Origin: a virus | Reading direction: 5' to 3' (one strand) | DNA: 24,598 nt | Virus record (IMG/VR): IMGVR_UViG_3300025252_000002 | Coordinates: 1 to 24,598 of that record | Position numbers and translations under genes: made by a program | In this document: positions 14,905 to 20,583 of the stretch, in pieces | Layout: every line of letters begins with the position of its first letter | How positions within the stretch are numbered: position 1 is the first letter of the stretch | The notes under the pieces: generated by a model | Database searches by the model: none | Seen by the model: only the letters and a program-made list of their open reading frames with translations | Told to the model about the DNA's origin: nothing

Positions 14905-16039
14905 CTGCCATCCCTCTCAGCGCGTCATTGAGGTCTTTTCCGCCCCACTGGTTGAAGAACACGCGCACTTCTCTGCCTTTGCCCTGGTGCGCCTGGACGG
15001 CGCGCGCGAGGGTGTCTCTTGCGGTTTCGTTCTCGTCCCGATCCGCCACCAGCGTGACGGTCGCGACGTTCTCGGGCAGCCGCACGGCGCCCATGTTCGA
15101 GAGGCTCACGGCGCAAAGCACACGCTCTTCGGGCAGCAGCATGACGACGCTCAGCGCGTCCTCGATGCCCTCGGCGATGAAGACGTGGGTGCCGGGCTGA
15201 CACTGCGAGAGCGGCGCCGGCTTGCCGCCCTGCGGGCCGATGCCGCGCCACATGTTGATGGAGCAGCCCCAGTAGGTGCCGAGCACCTTCTTCGGCTGAG
15301 GCACCGATGCCTTCTGCCAGCGGCCGTCGCGCAGCTCGAGCCATGTGCGGTGGATCCCGAGCATCTTGCCGTCGGGCCCATTGATCGCGGCGACCATCGC
15401 CGGCCAGGTGCCCTCGAAGATCTCGCCGGTCTGCTCGTCCTCGTGGTAGTAGGAGAGCTCCGGGGCGAACCGGATCGCGCGCGGCTGGCGGCCGAGCCGC
15501 GCAAGGTCGATGCCACGAGTGTCGCGCAGGTAGCTCTCCACCGGCGTCGCGCGGATCCCCTCCTGGGCGCTGGCATAGATCGCGCGGGCAGCCCGCTCGC
15601 GCTTGTCGCGCTTGCGCCGCTCTTCCGCCTCCTTCTCGCGCCGTCGCGCTTTTGCCTCCTCTGCCCGCTCCTCGCGCTGCCGGCGCTCGGCCGGGTTCAG
15701 CGTCTCGAGGCCGAGAAATGCCCGGGCCTCTTTCATGGCCGCCCCGAGATCGCTGCGCCCCACGCCGTTGATCGACAGGTCGATGAGGTCGAGGATGTCG
15801 CCGCGGCAGTTGTCGACGGCGTAGTCGTTCCAGCTCCCCGCCCGAGCGCCCTGCATGCGGACCCGGAATGATCCTACGCGGGTGTCAGCCCGGCCGGGGT
15901 TCAGGGTCCAGTATTCCCCATGGTGGGTGTAGCTGTCCGATGACGGCGGCGCGTAGTGGTGCACCACGCTGTCGAGCTGCGCCAGCAGCATGTCCTTGAT
16001 CTGGTCAAGGCTGTAGGTCTGGTGGTGTGACACGGTCAT
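14870..16039 (-). CDS. Toprim-domain DNA primase
   Basis: 389 residues. The N-terminal domain (1-112) has the DDYAVDNCRGDILDLIDL-like layout (here at 72-88) seen in phage primase N-terminal modules. Residues 115-152 form a very basic/acidic helix (RRQREERAEEAKARRREKE), and the C-terminal half is a Toprim fold: FIAEGIEDALSV with Glu 290 and TLVADRDEN with Asp 333 and Asp 335, the metal-binding residues. It would prime lagging strands, or start replication, together with the helicase at 12943-14904, whose frame overlaps its 3' end. Its ATG overlaps the stop of the upstream twin-HTH gene (ATGA at 16036-16039). No zinc-finger cysteine cluster is visible. Confidence 0.85.
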   Translation of the reverse strand: MTVSHHQTYSLDQIKDMLLAQLDSVVHHYAPPSSDSYTHHGEYWTLNPGRADTRVGSFRVRMQGARAGSWNDYAVDNCRGDILDLIDLSINGVGRSDLGAAMKEARAFLGLETLNPAERRQREERAEEAKARRREKEAEERRKRDKRERAARAIYASAQEGIRATPVESYLRDTRGIDLARLGRQPRAIRFAPELSYYHEDEQTGEIFEGTWPAMVAAINGPDGKMLGIHRTWLELRDGRWQKASVPQPKKVLGTYWGCSINMWRGIGPQGGKPAPLSQCQPGTHVFIAEGIEDALSVVMLLPEERVLCAVSLSNMGAVRLPENVATVTLVADRDENETARDTLARAVQAHQGKGREVRVFFNQWGGKDLNDALRGMADGTTEEPETTD

Positions 16040-16914
16040 GCTGCCTTCGCAGCACGTGCCCGAAGGACTGCGACGAGGTGCGCTTGAGCATCCCAGCTGG
16101 GTTCGGGCAGCAGGGCTTTGAACCGCTTGCGGACGAGCTCCTGGTCGATGCCAAGCTGCGTTGCAACGGTGGGTAACTTGCGGCCCGCAGTCAGGCCTTC
16201 GATCAGGGCAAGATCTGCAGCAGGCGTCCAGGGGCTAGGGTAGCCGATCGCCCGAAGTCGGCGCTCGTGGGTGTGCTCGGGGATCTTCAGCTGATCGAGC
16301 TGAACGTAGAGGTCGAAACCCGATGAAGGCTGCGAGGCGCCTTCAGTGGCCGGATCTTCTGAGGGCCGCTGCTCTGCCTCAGCGAGCACGGGGCTCTCGG
16401 ATGCTTGCCTGTTTCGTTCTGCGGTCCGCTCACTCTCCTCCTTCTTGAGGAACTTGACCTTGTTGAAGACCGCCGGGACGGCTCGTTGCAGCGCGGCGGC
16501 GATCTCGGAGGTCGAGCGCCCGGCCTCGTCCATCCGCAGCGCCAGCCCCTCCTCGGACGCCGTCCAGGGGCCTGACTTGTAGGCGGGTTTTGCGTCCTCG
16601 GCAGGCAGTTCTGCCAGCGCGGGCTCCGGTTCGGGAGGCGGTGGCGAAGCGAGCTCTTCCGCCTCGGGTTCCGGTCGGGCCAAGTCGATCCCCACATACA
16701 TCGGAGCCGGCAACGCCAGCGGAGCGAGCTCGAGCTGATCCGGATCCACGGACAGGATCAGCATGCCGTCCTCGTCCACGAAGGTGGGCGAAAAGCCCTG
16801 CGCCTCTAGCGAGGATTTGCAATAGGCCAGGACTTCCACGAGCGATTGCTTGGCCTTGGCGGCCTCCATGTCGCGCGCAAAGGTCGCGCGCAGTTCGTCG
16901 ATCACGTCAGGCAT
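16036..16914 (-). CDS. DNA-binding protein with two Myb/SANT-like HTH units
   Basis: 292 residues from the ATG at 16914; an upstream extension of 64 residues is an Arg/Ser-rich shadow. Two similar modules are visible: GPWTASEEGLALRMDEAGRS with following helices (115-157), and SPWTPAADLALIEGLTAG with following helices (227-270). Each has the W...ED/AD..L..... pattern followed by a recognition-type helix ending in basic residues, as in Myb/SANT or GcrA-like modules. A Pro/Glu-rich acidic linker (80-112) separates the N-terminal domain from the first module. It sits directly before the primase, so it could be an origin-binding or regulatory factor; the decamer array is a natural candidate target. 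That link is inference. No enzyme motif is seen. Confidence 0.75.
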   Translation of the reverse strand: MPDVIDELRATFARDMEAAKAKQSLVEVLAYCKSSLEAQGFSPTFVDEDGMLILSVDPDQLELAPLALPAPMYVGIDLARPEPEAEELASPPPPEPEPALAELPAEDAKPAYKSGPWTASEEGLALRMDEAGRSTSEIAAALQRAVPAVFNKVKFLKKEESERTAERNRQASESPVLAEAEQRPSEDPATEGASQPSSGFDLYVQLDQLKIPEHTHERRLRAIGYPSPWTPAADLALIEGLTAGRKLPTVATQLGIDQELVRKRFKALLPEPSWDAQAHLVAVLRARAAKAA

Positions 16915-17218
16915 CGGCTTCCTCCGGGGTTTTCTCGATGATCCGGGTGAGGCGCCACTGGGCGAAGCCGTAGACGGCCGCGCGGGCCTCGTGTTGCGCC
17001 ACCACGTCGCGCGGTGAGCTGATGAGCATCCGGCCCGCCCAGGCGAGCTTCTTGATGACCTCGAGCTCGCTGCCGCTCTGCGCGATCGCGCGAGCCAGCT
17101 GGTCATGCAGCCACTCTTGCCAGAAGGCGTCCTGGTACGGCTGGCTGATCAGGCAGGTCATGACCATCGCCAGTTTATGATCCGCCAGGGTCAAGCCGGG
17201 TTCGGGTTGATCAGCCAT
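16907..17218 (-). CDS. Hypothetical early phage protein (103 aa)
   Basis: 103 residues, mostly helical, with FWQEWLHDQLARAIAQSGSELEVIKKL and AVYGFAQWRLTRIIEK segments. There is no signal peptide, membrane segment or motif I recognise. The start overlaps the stop of the upstream 95-residue gene (ATGGCTGA), and the stop overlaps the twin-HTH start by 8 bp. These overlaps and the minus-strand codon pattern support a real gene of the early replication operon. Role unknown. Confidence 0.75.
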   Translation of the reverse strand: MADQPEPGLTLADHKLAMVMTCLISQPYQDAFWQEWLHDQLARAIAQSGSELEVIKKLAWAGRMLISSPRDVVAQHEARAAVYGFAQWRLTRIIEKTPEEADA

Positions 17219-17498
17219 GGATATCCCTCCTGTCCTTGTCGGGCGGCGCGGGCATGTTCATGATCGCGAGCTGTGAAATCATCCGATCGGCCAGCTCGAT
17301 CTCGCGCGTCCGGCCGACTGCTTCGGCAAGGGCGACGCAAAAGACCTCGATCTCGCGGCTGAGCTCGTCGGGGTAGTAGGCGTAGCGCTGCACATGACCG
17401 CGCAGCGCCTCGAGATCGCCGCGCTCGACGGTGTTCGCCTTCAGCGCCATGCAATGCGCGAAGGCGGCCATCTTCAGGGCGATGCGCGGATTGCTCAT
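17211..17498 (-). CDS. Hypothetical early phage protein (95 aa)
   Basis: 95 residues starting MSNPRIALKMAAFAHCMALK and continuing with helical, acidic sequence (YPDELSREIEVFCVALAEAVGRTREIELADR). A longer frame to 17951 in the same phase is rejected because its upstream part is Arg/Pro/Cys-rich noise over other genes. Both ends overlap neighbouring genes by a few bases, which marks it as one link in a coupled chain. No family recognised; it may be an accessory factor of replication or regulation. Confidence 0.75.
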   Translation of the reverse strand: MSNPRIALKMAAFAHCMALKANTVERGDLEALRGHVQRYAYYPDELSREIEVFCVALAEAVGRTREIELADRMISQLAIMNMPAPPDKDRRDIHG

Positions 17499-17755
17499 GG
17501 CCGTATCTCCGATCCAGCCCCGGGACCGCCCAAGTTCGGCCCCGGGGGGATCGACAGCGCGCTCTGCTCGCCGGTGGCTCGGACACCAACACGCGCCGGA
17601 TCTGAAACAAAGGTGGGCGCCTGCAGGGAAACATCGCAGGCGCCCAGTCGTCCCACGGCAGCTGCCGAGCCGTGGGCCAAGGCAGAACGATCCATTCCAC
17701 CCCCGAACGGGACAGGACGAGGGGACACGAGGAGAGGGATCGGTCGGCAGTTCAT
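17495..17755 (-). CDS. Possible small early protein (86 aa)
   Basis: The frame begins with an ATG overlapping the Cro-like stop (ATGA at 17752-17755) and ends in an ATGA overlap with the next gene (17495-17498), exactly the junction style of this operon. The sequence (CDVSLQAPTFVSDPARVGV, EQSALSIPPGPNLGGPGAGS) is Gly/Pro/Ser-rich, with little predicted helix and no known motif. Without it the operon would have a 253-bp gap. The other minus-strand frames here are richer in Arg, Cys and Pro. I favour a real gene but the composition leaves doubt. Confidence 0.45.
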   Translation of the reverse strand: MNCRPIPLLVSPRPVPFGGGMDRSALAHGSAAAVGRLGACDVSLQAPTFVSDPARVGVRATGEQSALSIPPGPNLGGPGAGSEIRP

Positions 17756-18048
17756 TCGGCGGCCACCTTTCCGGGGGTCGCGCTTTCCATCTGTTGGAGC
17801 AGCGCGTTGATCTCGGCCTCGCTGGCACCCCAGATGAGGTGGTCAGGCCGCAGCGGAATACCCCGTGCCGCGGCATGCGCGAGAAGAGCGCGATTGACCC
17901 GCGAAGGCATGTCGCCGGCATCGCGCCAGCTCGACGCGCGTCGCCACACATAGCCGGCCTTCTCGTTCAGGCCGGCTATCTTGCTCAGGCGCTCCACTGG
18001 CGCAATGAGGCGCTCGCATACCTCAACTGGTGTTAGATGCTTATCCAT
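17752..18048 (-). CDS. Cro-like regulator, first gene of the early lytic operon
   Basis: 98 residues from the ATG at 18048. Residues about 8-60 (VCERLIAPVERLSKIAGL, then YVWRRASSWRDAGDMPSRVNRALLAHA) follow the Cro/YdaS-type helix-turn-helix pattern, with the 'W....G.mP' recognition loop, then GIPLRPDHLIWG. It is transcribed divergently from the repressor gene across a 94-bp operator region, the classical place for cro. It would repress the repressor promoter and tune early transcription. The half-site TGTGGG (complement of 18052-18057) overlaps its ribosome-binding region, so translation initiation and repressor binding are close together. Confidence 0.75.
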   Translation of the reverse strand: MDKHLTPVEVCERLIAPVERLSKIAGLNEKAGYVWRRASSWRDAGDMPSRVNRALLAHAAARGIPLRPDHLIWGASEAEINALLQQMESATPGKVAAE

Positions 18049-18051
18049 GAC

Positions 18052-18118
18052 CCCACATCTACACGGCAATCCCACATGTGGGAACCCACTTTGTGGGAAC
18101 TTCTCATCTTTTTGTGGG
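18052..18118. promoter_or_regulatory. Divergent operator region with TGTGGG half-sites
   Basis: A perfect 12-bp palindrome CCCACATGTGGG lies at 18071-18082. A second inverted pair CCCAC-TTT-GTGGG lies at 18085-18097. Single half-sites are CCCACA at 18052-18057 and TGTGGG at 18113-18118. The string TGTGGGAAC repeats at 18077-18085 and 18092-18100, 15 bp apart. It separates the Cro-like gene (minus) from the repressor (plus), so these are the expected repressor/Cro operators. The same half-site reappears at 18955-19040 before the next plus-strand operon. I could not fix the -35/-10 boxes of either divergent promoter with confidence. Confidence 0.8.
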
Positions 18119-18142
18119 TGAGTTAGTGTTTACTTACACCGC

Positions 18143-18829
18143 ATGGATACGAGTTGGTTCAAGGCTCAGCAGAAGCGCGCAGGCGTAACATCCGCGGATA
18201 TCGCGGCCCTGATTGGAAGAGACCGGTCAACGGTCTCTCACATCTATAACGGTCGGCAGCGCCTGAACCTTGACTGGGCAAAAGCATTTGCCCAGGCGTT
18301 CGATACAAGCGTCGAAGAGGTCCTGAAGCACGCCGGCCAGTTGGAAGGGCCAGACGTGTACTTTGAATTTCAAGACCCCGCCCCGGCAAACGGCATCAGC
18401 TTCTCCGATGGCGACGTATACCGTGTTCACAATGACCAAAGTGCTCGCAATGACCAGCTCGGCATCGTTGCGGCAGCGCTCTATCCCGGAAAAACCGCAG
18501 AGATCTGGCGAATTAACTCGGATGCCATGGCCCTCGCGGGGCTGATGCCTGGGGACTTTATCCTCGTTGATCCGATGCTTTCCGAGCTCACCCGCGCGGG
18601 TGATATCGTACTGGCGGACAGCCACGATCCGAAGCGGGGCACGCAGAAGGTTCTTCGCCGCCTCGAGCCGCCTGTCCTGGTCTCTGCATCGACCGATCCG
18701 AAGCACCAACGTGCAATGGTGGTCGACCACAACAACGTCGTGATCCGCGGCAAGGTCGTTGCGACCTGGCGCATGCCGCCGAACCAGCTCCGGCTCGAGG
18801 TGAAGAGCACTCAGCGCGCTCACACCTAG
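18143..18829 (+). CDS. Phage repressor, XRE HTH plus S24-like domain without catalytic residues
   Basis: 228 residues. Residues 5-62 form a helix-turn-helix (TSADIAALIGRDRSTVSHIYNG) and residues about 105-215 an S24/LexA-type fold. At the place of the family's 'G(D/S)-S-M' nucleophile the sequence is NSDAM (125-129): Ala 128 replaces Ser. The Lys of the dyad appears to be Arg 172 (LRRL in place of VKRL). The fold should therefore serve dimerisation only, and the protein should not cut itself in response to RecA. From memory, related alphaproteobacterial prophage repressors share 'SAMALAG' here. There is no Shine-Dalgarno sequence before the ATG, which lies just downstream of a possible -10-like TTTACT (18129-18134), so the message may be leaderless, as lambda cI is from PRM. 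A strong terminator follows. Confidence 0.85.
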   Translation: MDTSWFKAQQKRAGVTSADIAALIGRDRSTVSHIYNGRQRLNLDWAKAFAQAFDTSVEEVLKHAGQLEGPDVYFEFQDPAPANGISFSDGDVYRVHNDQSARNDQLGIVAAALYPGKTAEIWRINSDAMALAGLMPGDFILVDPMLSELTRAGDIVLADSHDPKRGTQKVLRRLEPPVLVSASTDPKHQRAMVVDHNNVVIRGKVVATWRMPPNQLRLEVKSTQRAHT

Positions 18830-18871
18830 GATCGCACACCGCCCAGGGATCGAGAGAGCTCATGAAAACAG

Positions 18872-18903
18872 ACGCCGGCGCAAAGGCGAACGCCGGCGTT
18901 TTC
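18872..18903 (+). terminator. Intrinsic terminator after the repressor gene
   Basis: ACGCCGGCG (18872-18880) pairs perfectly with CGCCGGCGT (18891-18899) across a 10-nt loop, and T residues plus CTGTTATT follow. It lies 43 bp beyond the repressor stop. The A-rich stretch just upstream (18865-18868) would also give some U-run on the other strand, so it may act in both directions. It isolates the repressor from the next operon. Confidence 0.85.
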
Positions 18904-18952
18904 TGTTATTCGGCAGGGCGTATTAGTGACGGGTTCTCACGTGTGACCGCGC

Positions 18953-19040
18953 AATGTGGGTAAAAATCACAATGTGGGTTGACAGTGCCTAGTGGGCGGT
19001 CCTAACTCTTGTGGAGCTTTCGCCCACAGGAGTACCCACA
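18953..19040 (+). promoter_or_regulatory. Repressor-controlled promoter of the plus-strand operon
   Basis: AATGTGGGT occurs at 18953-18961 and 18971-18979, 18 bp apart. The second runs into a perfect -35 TTGACA (18979-18984). After 17-18 bp comes CTAACT/TAACTC (19002-19008) as the -10. Inverted half-sites CCCACA follow at 19023-19028 and 19035-19040, right at the ribosome site and start codon, and TGTGG at 19010-19014 pairs with CCACA at 19024-19028. The half-site is the same as in the cro/repressor operators, so the repressor should shut this promoter in the lysogen. It drives the genes from 19041 onward, probably through integrase and antirepressor. Confidence 0.7.
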
Positions 19041-19289
19041 ATGCCAATTGTTCCGGCCAACGATCCGATCCCCCGCGCTCGAGTGACCGTCACCGACGAC
19101 ATGCTCGTGTCTTTCTCTCGCACCGCCACGAAAGCCATCAGCGGTGATAGCCTTGATGAAGATGGTGCCGCCCTGCTGCTCGCGCTGGCCGGCCCGATTG
19201 CCTACGAGCTGCAGCAGCGCCGCGCCGCGATGGCCACCGCGCGCGATCTCTTCGATCTCGACAACGTCCTGTTCATGCCGGGCTCGTGA
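19041..19289 (+). CDS. Hypothetical early protein (82 aa), first gene of the plus-strand operon
   Basis: Start chosen at the ATG at 19041, with AGGAG 8-9 nt upstream; a GTG at 19011 gives a 10-residue extension lying inside the operator/promoter and is rejected. The protein is helical (DDMLVSFSRTATKAISGDSLDEDGAALLLALAGPIAYELQQRRAAM) with no motif I recognise and no membrane segment. Repressor-type half-sites touch its ribosome site. As first gene after the regulated promoter it may be an early accessory factor, but I cannot say which. Confidence 0.75.
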   Translation: MPIVPANDPIPRARVTVTDDMLVSFSRTATKAISGDSLDEDGAALLLALAGPIAYELQQRRAAMATARDLFDLDNVLFMPGS

Positions 19290-19292
19290 CCG

Positions 19293-19562
19293 ATGATCAC
19301 GGGCCCCTATGAAGATCGCTCCGACCAACTGCCCGACACGCAGATGCTGGAGGCGCGGCCGCTCACTCGGGAGGAGGAGCTGGTCTTCATCTTTGTTCTG
19401 GACCGCCTGCGGACCTGGGCGGCCCAGCTGAACGCCTCTGCTCTGATGCTCAGCAACCGGCCCGAGGACGCCGTCTCCCTGACGCCCCGGGAACTCGCCA
19501 CCGCCAAATACGCGATGGTCAACGACCTCGCCCACGCCATGCAGCTCGGCTTCGCCCGGTAG
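19293..19562 (+). CDS. Hypothetical protein (89 aa)
   Basis: Begins 3 bp after the previous stop. Helical, with TREEELVFIFVLDRLRTWAAQLNASALMLSNRPEDAVSLTPRELATAKYAMVNDLAHAMQLGFAR: two helices separated by a loop, acidic overall. No known family. Tight spacing, orientation and codon use support a real gene co-transcribed with its neighbours. Confidence 0.75.
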   Translation: MITGPYEDRSDQLPDTQMLEARPLTREEELVFIFVLDRLRTWAAQLNASALMLSNRPEDAVSLTPRELATAKYAMVNDLAHAMQLGFAR

Positions 19563-19662
19563 CTGCCGCTGATCCAGGCCGCCCCGGCGCTCCCCCAAGC
19601 ACGCCGCCTGGCCACCACTCACATCCCCGACCGCGGGCGGCGATCGGGGCAACCACACGAGG

Positions 19663-19839
19663 ATGACCGTGCAGGACTACTTGATCTGGGGCTTCGGCGT
19701 CGTGCTGGCAGGTGTTGCCGGCTTCGCTCTCCGCGACTGGCTGCACCTGCGGCTCGATGATTGCGCCCCCGAAACGCAGGACGACTTCGTCACCGCCATG
19801 CGGAAAAACTCCGCGCGCATGGAAAGGATGGGCGAATGA
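19663..19839 (+). CDS. Small single-span membrane protein (58 aa)
   Basis: The ATG at 19663 has AGG-type spacing to an upstream GAGG. Residues 6-24 (YLIWGFGVVLAGVAGFAL) form one transmembrane helix, followed by a charged cytoplasmic tail (RLDDCAPETQDDFVTAMRKNSARMERMGE). The stop overlaps the next start (ATGA at 19836-19839). The 100 bp before it (19563-19662) hold no gene or signal that I can support. Role unknown. Confidence 0.65.
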   Translation: MTVQDYLIWGFGVVLAGVAGFALRDWLHLRLDDCAPETQDDFVTAMRKNSARMERMGE

Positions 19840-20090
19840 AGGACTTCATCGACGCTGATGACGTTGCGCAGCTGACCGGCTTCTCGAAGGGCACCGCCTT
19901 TCTCGCCGCCCGGTTTCGCCTGGAGACCCAGGAGGGCTTTCCGCTTCCCATGCCAACCTGCCGTCGCCCCATGAAATGGCGCCGCGATGCGGTCGAGGCG
20001 TGGGTCTCGGAACAGGGCCAGCCCGAGCACGCGGCGCCGGTGGTTCCCGCGGGAAACGTGGTGCTTCTCAACATGGCGAGGACGGCATGA
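19836..20090 (+). CDS. Excisionase/AlpA-like helix-turn-helix protein (84 aa)
   Basis: Start at the ATG at 19836 in the ATGA overlap; the longer frame from 19761 is Arg/His-rich noise. The layout IDADDVAQLTGFSKGTAFLAARFRLETQEGFPLPMP, then RRPMKWRRDAVEAWVSEQ, is the winged-HTH pattern of small phage excisionases and AlpA/MerR-like proteins: 'sv.evA.llgvs..tv......g..FP.p......r.....W....v..Wl'. It lies four genes before the integrase in the same operon, which suits a recombination directionality factor, although a transcription regulator is equally possible. Confidence 0.7.
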   Translation: MKDFIDADDVAQLTGFSKGTAFLAARFRLETQEGFPLPMPTCRRPMKWRRDAVEAWVSEQGQPEHAAPVVPAGNVVLLNMARTA

Positions 20091-20389
20091 CCGAGGCGAC
20101 TGATCCCCAGGTATTCGGCCCGATCCGGGTTCTCGGCATCAACGAGAAGGGCGCCGCCTTCCGTGATGCTCTCGGCTTCGAGCGCCAGACCGCCGACATC
20201 AATCTGGCATTCGTGCTGATGCTCTTCGCGGGCAACGCGGCCTACCTCGAAGAGACCTTCCCGCGCACCGATGAGCAGCAGGGCTTCGAGCTGATCAACG
20301 TGGCCCGCGCCCTGTGGGATGCCGCCGCTGCTGTCGGCGTCTACCGCGTCGTCCGTGGTCCTATGCGCACGGAGGTCGCAGGATCATGA
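20087..20389 (+). CDS. Hypothetical protein (100 aa)
   Basis: Start at the ATG at 20087 in the ATGA overlap with the previous stop. Helical C-terminal two-thirds (DINLAFVLMLFAGNAAYLEETFPRTDEQQGFELINVARALWDAAAAVGVYRV) after a short N-terminal strand region. One hydrophobic stretch (about 48-58) is too short to call a membrane span. Its stop overlaps the next ATG (ATGA at 20386-20389). No family recognised. Confidence 0.7.
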   Translation: MTEATDPQVFGPIRVLGINEKGAAFRDALGFERQTADINLAFVLMLFAGNAAYLEETFPRTDEQQGFELINVARALWDAAAAVGVYRVVRGPMRTEVAGS

Positions 20390-20583
20390 CCAAGAAAATC
20401 AAGGTCGGGAAGACCGTTACCCTCAAGAGCGGCGGGCAAGTGATGACGGTTGTGGCGATCCATGCCGCCTATCCGGACAGCGCACATGTTGTCTGGTTCG
20501 ATCGTGACGGTCGGCTGCACCAGAATGATTTTCCCCTTTGCGCGCTGCGACGCTGCCCGGTTGACGAAGAGATCCCGTTCTGA
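20386..20583 (+). CDS. YodC-like (DUF2158) small protein
   Basis: 65 residues. KIKVGKTVTLKSGGQVMTVVAIH, then HVVWFDRDGRLHQNDFPLCALR, follows the YodC/DUF2158 pattern closely: 'f.vGd.V.LkSGGp.MTV......v.c.WFd......F....L'. These are small beta-barrel-like proteins common in proteobacteria and phages, with no firm function. It is coupled to both neighbours: its start overlaps the previous stop, and its TGA overlaps the integrase start (TGATGA at 20581-20586). Confidence 0.8.
   Translation: MTKKIKVGKTVTLKSGGQVMTVVAIHAAYPDSAHVVWFDRDGRLHQNDFPLCALRRCPVDEEIPF

Noticed and set aside
14633-15871. 412-codon plus-strand open frame opposite the primase
   Set aside because: Antisense to a primase with intact Toprim residues.
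18830-18952. Possible small RNA between repressor and next operon
   Set aside because: Apart from the terminator hairpin I see no promoter directed into this interval.
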